Shown here piece by piece: positions 8,570-16,838 of a stretch of DNA of 24,223 bases (position 1 is the first letter of the stretch; the number at the start of each line of letters is the position of its first letter). The stretch comes from VBCK01 sp035511515 (lineage in GTDB: Bacteria; Pseudomonadota; Gammaproteobacteria; Burkholderiales; Burkholderiaceae_F): the NCBI GenBank assembly GCA_035511515.1, contig DATKFG010000100.1, positions 1 through 24,223 of the forward strand. Reading direction: 5' to 3'. The position numbers and the translations under genes are program-made. The notes under the pieces are model-generated. The model searched no databases and was not told the DNA's origin. It worked only from the letters and a program-made list of their open reading frames with translations.

Positions 8570-10015
8570 GTGAAGAAATATCTCGCATACGTCGGTGCCG
8601 TGAGTGCGCTGGCTGCCCTGGGAAATGTCGCGCACGCCGCGGACGCGACGGACGACAGCCTGACGTGGTTCGGCGTCACGCTGTATGGGACGTTCGATGT
8701 CGGCTACACCTACCAGAACCGCGGAACGCCGTTGAATGACTACTTCCCACCCGGCCTGGAATACATGGTGCAGAAAAACGCGACCAAGAGTATCTCGTCC
8801 GTGAGCGAGAACGGGATGAGTCAGTCGAAGGTCGGCCTGCGCGGCATCCACGAGTTCTTCCCGGGCTTCTCGGGCATTTTCAGGATGGAAACCCACTTCC
8901 AGCCGCTGTCGGGCAATCTGTCCGACGGCGTGAAGTCGGTCGTGCAGAACAACGGCGTCTTTGCGCCGAACCAGAGCACCAACGGCGACTCCAACCGGGC
9001 CGGCCAGCCGTTCGGCGGCCAGATTTACGCGGGAGTCCAAACGAAGACGTACGGCACGCTGACGATCGGGCGGCAGCTTTCGCTGCTGGCGGATAACATC
9101 GGCAAGTACGATCCGCTCAGCGGCTCATACGCGTTTTCGTTCCTCGGCTATTCGGGAACGTTCGGCGGCAGCGGCGACACGCAGGATCTGCGGCTGGACA
9201 ACTCGGTCAAGTACTTCAACCAGATCGAGCAGTTCCGGATCGCGGGCATGTTTTCGAACGGCTATGGCACGGGCTCCGGCGGCAACGCCCTGGAGGCCGA
9301 CGTCGGCGGCGATCCGCTGCCGGGCTTGTCGATCGATGCGGTCTACGCCAACAAGAAGGACGCGATCCTGGTAACACCGGCGGCCCCCGGGGTGTTCCAC
9401 ACCTGCGTGGCGCCAGCGGCACCGCCGACCTGCCTGCCCGCCACTGTCTCGTTCGACACCGCAGTCAACGCCACCGTGTCGGACGACTGGACGTGGGGGG
9501 TGTTGGGTTCCTACCTGTGGCGCCAGTTCAAGTTCTCGGCGGGCTTCGAGGACATCCACTTCCGCAATCCGCAGACCAAGCTGTTCCCCGGGCAGCCCGA
9601 CCTCGGCGGCTATACGCTCGGCTGGGTTAACAACAACGCGTACCCGGAAAAGGCGAAAATCCTGCAGTACCATTTCGCGGGCGTGAAGTATTCGTTCAAC
9701 TCGCATCTGGACATCTTCGGCGCCTGGTATTACATCCTGCAGAACCAGTTCCGGCACGGCGCGGCCATCACGTGCCCCGGCGGAAACCTGGCAGCAACGT
9801 TCCATGAAAATTCCGCGTGCAGCGGCCGGCAGGCCGGCTACTCGCTGGTGGCGGATTACAAGTTCGACCGGCACTTCGACGTGTACGTGGGTGCGATGTA
9901 TTCCCACCTGGCCGACGGGCTCGCCGCCGGCACCGCCGCCTCGGCCGGCAATCCGGCCTTCACCTCCAACACCTTCTCGATCGATCCGACCATCGGCGGG
10001 CGCTTCAACTTCTGA
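8570..10015 (+). CDS. Large outer-membrane porin, Burkholderiales type
   Basis: This outer-membrane channel has 481 residues. A GTG start at 8570 is chosen because GGGGGAG ends 7 bases upstream and because it gives a proper signal peptide, MKKYLAYVGAVSALAALGNVAHA, cleaved before ADATDD. The mature part opens with LTWFGVTLYGTFDVGYTYQN, and QSKVGLRGIHEFFPGFSGIF matches the Gram-negative porin pattern. The protein ends IGGRFNF with terminal Phe. It is about 90 residues longer than the first porin. The extra length includes an Ala/Pro-rich loop with C279 and C288 (CX8C) and another loop with C402 and C417, probably surface-exposed disulphide loops. It is monocistronic, with its own terminator. 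The substrate is unknown; relatives are often annotated only as porins. Confidence 0.92.
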   Translation: MKKYLAYVGAVSALAALGNVAHAADATDDSLTWFGVTLYGTFDVGYTYQNRGTPLNDYFPPGLEYMVQKNATKSISSVSENGMSQSKVGLRGIHEFFPGFSGIFRMETHFQPLSGNLSDGVKSVVQNNGVFAPNQSTNGDSNRAGQPFGGQIYAGVQTKTYGTLTIGRQLSLLADNIGKYDPLSGSYAFSFLGYSGTFGGSGDTQDLRLDNSVKYFNQIEQFRIAGMFSNGYGTGSGGNALEADVGGDPLPGLSIDAVYANKKDAILVTPAAPGVFHTCVAPAAPPTCLPATVSFDTAVNATVSDDWTWGVLGSYLWRQFKFSAGFEDIHFRNPQTKLFPGQPDLGGYTLGWVNNNAYPEKAKILQYHFAGVKYSFNSHLDIFGAWYYILQNQFRHGAAITCPGGNLAATFHENSACSGRQAGYSLVADYKFDRHFDVYVGAMYSHLADGLAAGTAASAGNPAFTSNTFSIDPTIGGRFNF

Positions 10016-10060
10016 CGACTCTGACCCCCCTCTCACGCAAGTGGGAGCGGGGCAAATGCG

Positions 10061-10085
10061 AGGCCCCTGCGGGGGCCTTTTTGTT
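10061..10085 (+). terminator. Intrinsic terminator of the second porin
   Basis: A 7-bp GC-rich stem, AGGCCCC (10061-10067) with GGGGCCT (10072-10078), and a TGCG loop are followed by TTTTTGTTT. It lies 45 bases after the porin stop and separates that gene from the efflux operon. Confidence 0.88.
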
Positions 10086-10097
10086 TCCCCTCCAACG

Positions 10098-10148
10098 CTA
10101 CGACGCTGCGGCAAGTCACCGCGAAGGGCCTTTGCGCCGTCGTCGTAG
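10098..10148. repeat. Long hairpin upstream of the efflux operon
   Basis: CTACGACG (10098-10105) pairs with CGTCGTAG (10141-10148). Inside, GCGAAGG and CTTTGCG form a second, slightly imperfect stem. There is no T-tract after it. It could be a structured leader or a transcription barrier; its function is unknown. Confidence 0.4.
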
Positions 10149-10153
10149 ACTGG

Positions 10154-10173
10154 CGGTTTGCTCGAGCAAACCG
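10154..10173. promoter_or_regulatory. Perfect 20-bp palindrome, candidate operator of the efflux operon
   Basis: CGGTTTGCTC followed directly by GAGCAAACCG is an uninterrupted, exact inverted repeat about 110 bases upstream of the permease start. A possible -10 box, TAGACT (10146-10151), lies just before it, so a bound dimer could cover the transcription start; no good -35 was found. RND operons are often controlled by TetR-, MarR- or LysR-family regulators, but no regulator gene lies in this window. The operator role is inferred. Confidence 0.5.
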
Positions 10174-10283
10174 AGGCGGGAAGTCGCGGTGTGGAACTTG
10201 TCGTTCCCGTATCGCGTCGAACGAAATGACCGGGCGGCGGTTTTGTGCAACGCAACGGACCGCCCTCGGCTGCAAGGAACCGC

Positions 10284-13200
10284 GTGAATCTGGTCGAAGC
10301 TGTCCTTAAGCGTCCCTATACGGTCCCGGCGGTCCTGATCCTGATCTGCCTGCTCGGTGTCGGCGCCGCGCTGCGGATGCCGGTGGACATATTCCCCGAA
10401 ATCGACATCCCGGTCGTCAGCGTCGTGTGGACGTACAACGGGATGAGCGCCCGCGACATGCAGAACCGGATCCTGACGCTGCACGAGCGGCAGCTCGCCT
10501 CGCTGGTGGACGACATCGCACGCATCGAGGCCAACAGCTACACCGGCGTAGGCGTCGAGAAGATCTACCTGCACGAAGGCGCCGATGTCACGCGCGCGGT
10601 GTCGCAGCTGGCCAGCAGCGCGCTGGTGGTGCTGAAGTACATGCCGCCGAACATCACCCCGCCGCTGGTGCTGCGTTACGGCGCCACCGACGTGCCGATC
10701 ATTCAGCTGAGCCTGTCGAGCAATTCACTGCCCGACACCAAGCTGAACGACCTGGGGCAGAACATCATCCGTCCGGCGCTCGCCGTGGTGCACGGCGCCG
10801 AAGTCCCGTATCCGTACGGCGGCAAGCCGCGCGTGATCATGGCCGACCTGGACACGCGCGCGCTGCAGGCGCGCGGCCTGTCGCCGTCGGACGTGAGCGC
10901 CGCGCTGCAGCGGCAAAACGTGATTCTGCCGTCCGGCGACGTCAAGATCGGCAACAAGGACTACCTGCTGGCGATGAACAACAGCCCCGACCTGATCGGC
11001 GCGATCAATTCGCTGCCGGTACGGGAGGTCGCGGGCCGCACCGTTTTCATGCGCGACGTGGCGAGCGTGCACGACGGTTTCCAGGTGCAGACCAACTCGG
11101 TATCCGTGGACGGCTCGCCGGGCGCCCTGATGACGGTGCGCAAGACCGGGGGCGTATCGACGCTGGCCGTGATCGACGGGGTGCGGGCTGCGCTGCCGGA
11201 TCTGCGGCACGTGGTCCCCGCCGGCGTGACCATCAAACCGGTGTTCGATCAGTCGCTGTTCGTGAAGGCGGCCCTGGACAGCGTGATGATGGGCGGCCTG
11301 ATGGCCGCCGGCCTGACCGCGATGATGATCCTGCTGTTCATGGGGAACTGGCGGCTGACGCTGATCATCCTGGCGGCGATCCCTTTGTCGATCATCACCG
11401 CGGTGCTGGTGATGTACGTCGGCGGCAATACGCTGAACACGATGACGCTCGGGGGCTTCGCCCTGGCCGTAGGGATCCTGGTCGACAACGGCACCGTGGT
11501 CATCGAGAACATCGAGCGGCACGTCGGCCTGGGCGAGCCGCTCAGGACCGCGATCCTGCGCGGCACCTCCGAGGTCGGTCTTCCGACCGTACTGTCGACG
11601 TTTTGCATCTGCATCGTGTTCGTCCCGGTGTTCCTGTTGCAGGGCACCGCCAAGTACCTGTTTTCTCCGCTGTCGGTATCGGTGTGCATCTCGCTGATCG
11701 CCAGCCTGGCGCTGTCCTTCACGATGGTGCCGCTGCTGTTCGAGTACCTGATGCGCGGGCAGGCGCACGGCGCGTTCGCGCACGCGCCCGCTGCGCCGGC
11801 CGCCACGCGTGGGCGCCGCCTGCTCGAGGCGTTCACCGCGGTCCATGTCGGCTTCGAATCGCGCTTCCGGGCGTTCCGCGAGGCGTATCGCAATGCACTG
11901 TCCTGGGTGATGACGCAGCCGAAGCTGACGATCGGTTTCTTCGCCGCACTGATGGTCGCATCGCTGCTGCTGTTTCCGGGCCTGGGCCGCGACTTCTTCC
12001 CCCAGGTCGACGCGGGGCAGATGCGGCTGCACGTGCGGGCGCCGCCCGGCACGCGGCTGGAAAGGACGCAGGAGTACTTCTACCGGGTCGAGGTGGCGAT
12101 CCGTGCGATCGTCGGTAGCGATCAGGTCGCGACGGTGCTGGACAACATCGGGATGCCCTACAGCGGCATCAACATGGCGTTGAGCGACACCGCGACGGTC
12201 GGACCGATGGACGGCGAAATCCTGATCTCGCTGCGCACGGGGCATCGGCCGACCGCCGGGTTTGTCGCGCAGCTGCGCCAGCAATTGCCGCGACGCTTTC
12301 CCGATCTGCAGTTTTTCTTCCAGCCGGCCGATATCGTCGACCAGGTGCTGAACTTCGGTCAGCCGGCCCCGATCGACATCCGCGTATCCGGCCTCGACGG
12401 CGACGCGAGTTACGCCCTGGCCAGCAAAATCGCGCGCGATCTGAAACGGATCCCCGGAATCGTCGACTCGCACGTGTTCCAGGTTCCCGATGCCCCGGCG
12501 CTGACGATCGACGTGGACCGCGCCCTCGCCAGCGAGGTCGGCGCGAGCCAGCAGGCCACGGCCAACAGCGTGCTGGTGGCGACCAATTCGAGCGCCCAGC
12601 TGTATCCGAACTTCTGGGTCGATCAGCACACCGGAGTGAGCTACCCGCTGGCGGTTCAGGTGCCGACCTACCGGATCGACTCGACGCAGGACATCCGGAC
12701 CATCCCGGTGACCGCGGAACAGGGCGGAGAGCAGCGCCAGCTGCTGATGAACGTCGCCAATTTCGGCCGCGCCCGCCTGCCGATGGTGACCTCCCAGTTC
12801 AACATCCGGCCCGTGTTCGACGTGCACGCCGACGTGCAGGGGCTCGACCTGCAATCGGCCGCGGACGCTATCGGCAACCTGCTGGAAGCGGACCGCCCCC
12901 CGCCGGAAAAAGCGATCCAGGTGGTGCTCAGCGGCCAGGTCGAGACGATGCTGGAGAGCTATTCGGGGCTTTTCACCGGGATCGCGCTGGCGGTCGTCCT
13001 GGTGTACCTGTTCCTCGTGATCAATTTCCAGAGCTGGGTCGTCCCGGCGATCGTGCTGACCGCCGTTCCGTTCGCGCTTGGGGGAGTAATGTGGATGCTG
13101 TTCCTGACCCAGACCCATCTGAGCGTTCCGGCCCTGATGGGCACGCTGATGTGCATCGGTCTGACCACGGCCAACAGCATCCTGGTGGTGACGTTCGCCA

Positions 13201-13493
13201 ATCAGCGGATGCAGCACGGCGACGATTCGCTCGTTGCGGCCGTCACGGCCGGCTGCACGCGGCTGCGCCCGGTGCTGATGACCGCCGGCGCGATGATCCT
13301 GGGGATGATCCCGATGGCCTTCGGGGTCGGCGAGGGCGGCGAACAGAACGCGCCGCTGGCGCGGGCGGTGATCGGCGGTCTGCTGTTCGCCACCTTCGCC
13401 ACGCTGGTGTTCGTTCCCACGATGTACCGGCTGCTGCGGCGGCACCACCATTCTGCGGCCGGCCCTCGGGCGGCCCCGATTGACACTCGATAA
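10284..13493 (+). CDS. RND efflux permease with atypical proton-relay residues
   Basis: This is the first gene of a tripartite efflux operon, 1069 residues long. The GTG at 10284 is chosen over an ATG at 10245 because AAGGAA (10274-10279) precedes it and because MNLVEAVLKRPYTVPAVLIL is the normal RND start. DIFPEIDIPVVSVVWTYNGMS follows, as in the family. Two large periplasmic porter regions and twelve TM segments are evident. TM4 reads GILVDNGTVVIENIERH: D401 is kept, but the second aspartate of AcrB (D408) is Asn (N402). In TM10, GLTTANSILVVTFAN has Ala (A963) where AcrB has Lys940. Such changes exist in some RND subfamilies, so it may still be active with a modified relay. The stop TAA is shared with the Shine-Dalgarno of the next gene. 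The substrate is unknown. Confidence 0.94.
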   Translation: MNLVEAVLKRPYTVPAVLILICLLGVGAALRMPVDIFPEIDIPVVSVVWTYNGMSARDMQNRILTLHERQLASLVDDIARIEANSYTGVGVEKIYLHEGADVTRAVSQLASSALVVLKYMPPNITPPLVLRYGATDVPIIQLSLSSNSLPDTKLNDLGQNIIRPALAVVHGAEVPYPYGGKPRVIMADLDTRALQARGLSPSDVSAALQRQNVILPSGDVKIGNKDYLLAMNNSPDLIGAINSLPVREVAGRTVFMRDVASVHDGFQVQTNSVSVDGSPGALMTVRKTGGVSTLAVIDGVRAALPDLRHVVPAGVTIKPVFDQSLFVKAALDSVMMGGLMAAGLTAMMILLFMGNWRLTLIILAAIPLSIITAVLVMYVGGNTLNTMTLGGFALAVGILVDNGTVVIENIERHVGLGEPLRTAILRGTSEVGLPTVLSTFCICIVFVPVFLLQGTAKYLFSPLSVSVCISLIASLALSFTMVPLLFEYLMRGQAHGAFAHAPAAPAATRGRRLLEAFTAVHVGFESRFRAFREAYRNALSWVMTQPKLTIGFFAALMVASLLLFPGLGRDFFPQVDAGQMRLHVRAPPGTRLERTQEYFYRVEVAIRAIVGSDQVATVLDNIGMPYSGINMALSDTATVGPMDGEILISLRTGHRPTAGFVAQLRQQLPRRFPDLQFFFQPADIVDQVLNFGQPAPIDIRVSGLDGDASYALASKIARDLKRIPGIVDSHVFQVPDAPALTIDVDRALASEVGASQQATANSVLVATNSSAQLYPNFWVDQHTGVSYPLAVQVPTYRIDSTQDIRTIPVTAEQGGEQRQLLMNVANFGRARLPMVTSQFNIRPVFDVHADVQGLDLQSAADAIGNLLEADRPPPEKAIQVVLSGQVETMLESYSGLFTGIALAVVLVYLFLVINFQSWVVPAIVLTAVPFALGGVMWMLFLTQTHLSVPALMGTLMCIGLTTANSILVVTFANQRMQHGDDSLVAAVTAGCTRLRPVLMTAGAMILGMIPMAFGVGEGGEQNAPLARAVIGGLLFATFATLVFVPTMYRLLRRHHHSAAGPRAAPIDTR

Positions 13494-13495
13494 GG
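13491..13495 (+). promoter_or_regulatory. Ribosome-binding site overlapping the permease stop codon
   Basis: TAAGG combines the permease stop TAA (13491-13493) with AAGG (13492-13495), 8 bases before a GTG at 13504. This arrangement supports translational coupling and decides the adaptor start in favour of GTG 13504 over TTG 13480. Confidence 0.6.
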
Positions 13496-13503
13496 CGCAC
13501 GAC

Positions 13504-14799
13504 GTGCAGCAAGACCCGCCCGCACAGTCGGACCTGGAAGGCCGCGTATCGGTCGAGTTCTCTGCGGACAGCGGCCGCAAGATCCGGCGCTTTGCGCTGG
13601 TCGTGGTGCTCGCCCTGGGGGCCGGATTCGCGGTGGTGAGCCTGCTGAAAGCGCACGAGCGCAGCGAGCTGGCGGCGCTGTCGAAGAGCGAGGCGGCGCG
13701 CCGGCCGGCCGTCGTCGTGACCACCGTGCGCGCGGCCGAACGCGGCCGGCCCCTGAGCCTGCCCGGCGAAACGGCGGCTTGGCTGCAAAGCACGATCTAC
13801 GCGCGGGTCAACGGCTATGTGGCCGCCTGGTACGTCGACATGGGCGACCGCGTGCGCAAGGGGCAGGTGATGGCGCTGATCGACACCCCGGAGCTGGACG
13901 CCCAGCTCGCTGCCGCGCGGGCCCAGCTGCACGCAGCGCAGGCGCAGGTCCACGTGCGCGAGGCCGAGGCGGAGTTCGCCACGACGACCTACGAGCGCTG
14001 GCGCGACTCACCAAAGGGGGTCGTCTCGGACCAGGAGCGCGAAGCCAAGAGAGCCGATTACGACAGCGCGGTCGCCCGTCTGAACGCGGCCCGTGCCCAG
14101 GTGGCGCTGAACCAGGCCGAGGTGGACAACATTTCCGCCATCGCGGAGTTCAAGCACGTGGCGGCTCCGTATGACGGCATCGTCGTAGAACGCCGGATCG
14201 ACATCGGCAACCTGGTCACGGCCGGCAGCACCGCGTCCACCTCGCCGCTGTATCGAATCAGCCAGGATCGTCCGATGCGGGTGTTCGTCGACGTGCCGCA
14301 GAGCGCATCGACCGAGCTGCTGCGCCCAGGCATACCCGTGCGGGTTCGCACCAGCGGGCTGCCAGGTAAGGTGTTCGAGGGCGCCGTGACGCGCACCTCC
14401 GAGGCCATCAACCCGCAGGCGCGCACGTTGAAAGTCGAAGTCGACCTGCCCAATCACGACCGGCTGTTGATACCGGGCATGTATGTCGAGGTCGGGTTCA
14501 GCGTCGGCGAGACCAGCCGGCCGCAAGTCCCGCCAGCGGCGCTGGTGTTCCGCGCCAGCGGGCCGCAGGTCGCGCTGATCGATGCGGAAAGCCGCGTGCA
14601 GTTCGTCAACGTCACGATCGCTCGCGACGAGGGCAACGTGGTGGAGCTCGGTTCGGGCGTGAAGCCCGGCGACAAGGTCGCCCTGAACATCAGCAGCCTG
14701 ATCGCGAACGGCGAGCAGGTCAGCGTGAACGAGTCGACCGACTACGGCCAGGCCGCTGGGCTGGCTTCGGCCAAGGGCGAAGGTGCCGCACCGCACTGA
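13504..14799 (+). CDS. RND periplasmic adaptor (membrane fusion protein, HlyD type)
   Basis: The adaptor bridges the permease and the outer-membrane channel. From GTG 13504 it has 431 residues; a TTG at 13480 would add 8. One N-terminal membrane anchor lies at about residues 29-47, with no lipobox. Next comes the half-lipoyl domain STIYARVNGYVAAWYVDMGD/RVRKGQVMALIDTPELDAQ. An alpha-hairpin rich in Ala, Gln and Glu follows, with ASPYDG-like AAPYDGIVVERRIDIGNLV closing the lipoyl domain, then beta-barrel and membrane-proximal domains (PGMYVEVGF, PPAALVF). It begins 10 bases after the permease stop and overlaps the start of the channel gene, so the three are co-translated. The order permease, adaptor, channel differs from the common adaptor-first order. 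Confidence 0.94.
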   Translation: MQQDPPAQSDLEGRVSVEFSADSGRKIRRFALVVVLALGAGFAVVSLLKAHERSELAALSKSEAARRPAVVVTTVRAAERGRPLSLPGETAAWLQSTIYARVNGYVAAWYVDMGDRVRKGQVMALIDTPELDAQLAAARAQLHAAQAQVHVREAEAEFATTTYERWRDSPKGVVSDQEREAKRADYDSAVARLNAARAQVALNQAEVDNISAIAEFKHVAAPYDGIVVERRIDIGNLVTAGSTASTSPLYRISQDRPMRVFVDVPQSASTELLRPGIPVRVRTSGLPGKVFEGAVTRTSEAINPQARTLKVEVDLPNHDRLLIPGMYVEVGFSVGETSRPQVPPAALVFRASGPQVALIDAESRVQFVNVTIARDEGNVVELGSGVKPGDKVALNISSLIANGEQVSVNESTDYGQAAGLASAKGEGAAPH

Positions 14800-16351
14800 C
14801 AGCACCGTGGTGAGCCGTCTGGTTCGCGGCTGTCAGGCCGCCGCGCTGGCCGGCCTGGTCGGCGCCTGCGCGGTGGGACCCAACTACCACCCACCGCAGG
14901 TCGATCTGCCGGGCCACTTCGTCGAGACGCCGCAGCCAGCCGCCAGAGTGGACAGCGCCAAATCTGCGGCCGTCGAGATAACCTCCTGGTGGCAAGCGCT
15001 GCACGATCCGGAGCTCGATTCACTGGTGGAGCGCGCCTTGAAAGGCAATCCCAGCCTGGAGATCGCGCTGGCGCGCCTGCAGCAGGCGCGAACGTTTGAA
15101 TTGGCGGTCACGGGCTATGCGCTGCCCCGCGTCGTGGCTGCGGCCGGCGGCGGCAAAGGAACGGGCTCCGACCTGGCTCGCGGCGGTCGGGTACCGACCG
15201 GGCTGGCCACCTCCGATCGTCGGCCTACGGGCGGGCAGATCGACATGGTCTCGGGGTTCGATGCGGCCTGGGAACTGGACCTGTTCGGCCGGTTGAGGCG
15301 GCAAATCGAAGCGGCCCACTACGATGCCCAGGCGGCGGCGGCCGCGCGCGACGCAGTGCAGGTGACCGTGATCTCCGATGTCGCGCGCGCCTACCTGGAC
15401 CTGCGCGGCCTGCAGATGCAGCTGGCCGTGCAGCTGCAAAGCCTGCGCGCTGAACAGGATCTGCTCAACGTCGTGCAGGCCCGCTTCGACCGCGGCATCA
15501 TCAACGAGCTCGACGTGACGCTGGCGCGCCGCCAGCTTGCCACGGTGCAAGCACAGATCGCTCCGCTGCGCGCCCAGATCCTGGCTTCTCAGCAAGCCAT
15601 TGCGGTCCTTTTGGGGCTGTTTCCGCAGGCTCTGGCCTCCGAGCTGTCGCCTGCGGGCCTGATTCCCCCGGTGCCAGACCGGATCGGGCCCGGAATCCCG
15701 CTCGAGCTGATCCGCCGCCGCCCAGACATCCGCGAGGCCGAATGGCAACTGGCCGGTGCCACCGCGCGGATCGGCGTGGCCACCGCACAGCTATTCCCCC
15801 AGATCGTGCTGAGCGCCGGTGTGGGCGCGCAGGGCCTCGGATCGAGTTGGTCGCCAACCAGCAGCCAGCACATCTGGTCGGCCGGGTACGGCGCAATTGT
15901 TCCGTTGCTGGACTTCGGCGTGCTGGATGCGCAAGTCAAGATAGCCGACCTGCAGACCCGCGAGCAGCTGGTCCACTACCAGCAGACGATCCGGGCTGCC
16001 GTGCAGGATGTGGACACCGCGCTGCAATCCTACGATGCGCAGCAGCAGCGCCTGGGTGCGCTGGGCGAAGCGGTCGTCGCGAGCCAGCGTGCAACGGAGC
16101 TGGCGACACAGCGCTACGACCGGGGACTGACCGATTTTCTGAACGTGATCGACGCGCAGCGCCAGGAATACGATCTCGAAGATCAGTTCGCGGTGGCCCA
16201 GATGTCGGTCGCGAACGAATTCGTCAATCTGTATCGCGGCCTTGGCGGGGGCTGGGAGCAGTTCCAGGAACCCCCGGTGCCACGGCCGCTGCCGGCCGTG
16301 ATGGCGATGTTCCAGCGGCTGATCTCACCGCAATCCAGCCAAGCGCAATAA
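14783..16351 (+). CDS. Outer-membrane efflux channel lipoprotein (NodT/OprM family)
   Basis: This is the outer-membrane exit duct of the tripartite pump. A GTG at 14783, overlapping the adaptor by 17 bases, has AAGGGCGA just upstream; GTGs at 14807 and 14810 are alternatives without a clear ribosome-binding site. It gives 522 residues. The signal sequence ends in LVGAC (Cys29), a lipobox, followed by AVGPNYHPPQVDLP, the classic N-terminus of NodT-family channels. Two TolC-like repeats of alpha-hairpins and beta strands are visible, with SGFDAAWELDLFGRLRRQ and RRRPDIREAEWQLAGATARI marking them, and RYDRGLTDFLNVIDAQRQ near the end. Its stop lies 15 bases from that of convergent bactofilin, with no terminator between. 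Confidence 0.95.
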   Translation: MPHRTDSTVVSRLVRGCQAAALAGLVGACAVGPNYHPPQVDLPGHFVETPQPAARVDSAKSAAVEITSWWQALHDPELDSLVERALKGNPSLEIALARLQQARTFELAVTGYALPRVVAAAGGGKGTGSDLARGGRVPTGLATSDRRPTGGQIDMVSGFDAAWELDLFGRLRRQIEAAHYDAQAAAAARDAVQVTVISDVARAYLDLRGLQMQLAVQLQSLRAEQDLLNVVQARFDRGIINELDVTLARRQLATVQAQIAPLRAQILASQQAIAVLLGLFPQALASELSPAGLIPPVPDRIGPGIPLELIRRRPDIREAEWQLAGATARIGVATAQLFPQIVLSAGVGAQGLGSSWSPTSSQHIWSAGYGAIVPLLDFGVLDAQVKIADLQTREQLVHYQQTIRAAVQDVDTALQSYDAQQQRLGALGEAVVASQRATELATQRYDRGLTDFLNVIDAQRQEYDLEDQFAVAQMSVANEFVNLYRGLGGGWEQFQEPPVPRPLPAVMAMFQRLISPQSSQAQ

Positions 16352-16366
16352 GGCCGCGCGCCGCGT

Positions 16367-16789
16367 TCATTTCACCATCGCCGCGTCCGGCCGCGGCGCG
16401 CTGGAGGCCAGCTTCAAGCCCGCGCGCGCTTCCGACGGAACGTGCACCATCATCCCCTCGACCACAGCGCCATGGTGCATCTCGAGCGCGCGATAGTTCA
16501 CATCGCCCAGCACGCGCGCCTTCGGCTGCAGCTCGATCAGCTCGGCGGCGTGGACCGCACCCTGGATCCGGCCGGCCACCACGATATGGCCGGCGCGCAC
16601 TTCGCCTTCGATGGTGCCGTGCTCGCTGATGACCAGCATGCCGCCTTTTTCGCCTTCGGTGCAGCGAACGGCTCCTCGCACAACGCCGTCCACGCGCAGG
16701 CCACCGGAAAAGTTCAGATCGCCGGTCACCGTCGTGCCGGCGCCGATCAGACTGCCGATTTCCTGCGGGATCGCTTTCCTACCAAACAT
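16367..16789 (-). CDS. Bactofilin
   Basis: Bactofilins polymerise without nucleotide into filaments that lie at the membrane and scaffold envelope or cell-shape enzymes. The ATG at 16789 has GGAGG 5 bases upstream and gives 140 residues. The core (about residues 12-110) is a run of short beta-helix turns: GSLIGAGTTVTGDLNFSGGL, RVDGVVRGAV, GTIEGEVRAGHIVVAGRIQG and ARVLGDVNYRALEMHHGAVV. This is the DUF583 pattern, with short disordered ends. It follows the DUF6776-type gene on the same strand with a 49-base gap, so it may be the last gene of an argC operon. Many bactofilins adjoin an M23 peptidase gene; none is next to this one. Confidence 0.92.
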   Translation of the reverse strand: MFGRKAIPQEIGSLIGAGTTVTGDLNFSGGLRVDGVVRGAVRCTEGEKGGMLVISEHGTIEGEVRAGHIVVAGRIQGAVHAAELIELQPKARVLGDVNYRALEMHHGAVVEGMMVHVPSEARAGLKLASSAPRPDAAMVK

Positions 16790-16838
16790 GTTCGCCTCCG
16801 TCACTTGCAACAACTAGGAACATCCACCGGGTCGGTGC

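Noticed and set aside
10725..13793. A very long open frame (1022 codons) on the minus strand opposite the RND permease
   Set aside because: The sequence is Arg/His/Gln/Asp-rich with no domain-like blocks, and it lies fully antisense to a clear RND gene. It is a product of high GC and strong third-position bias.
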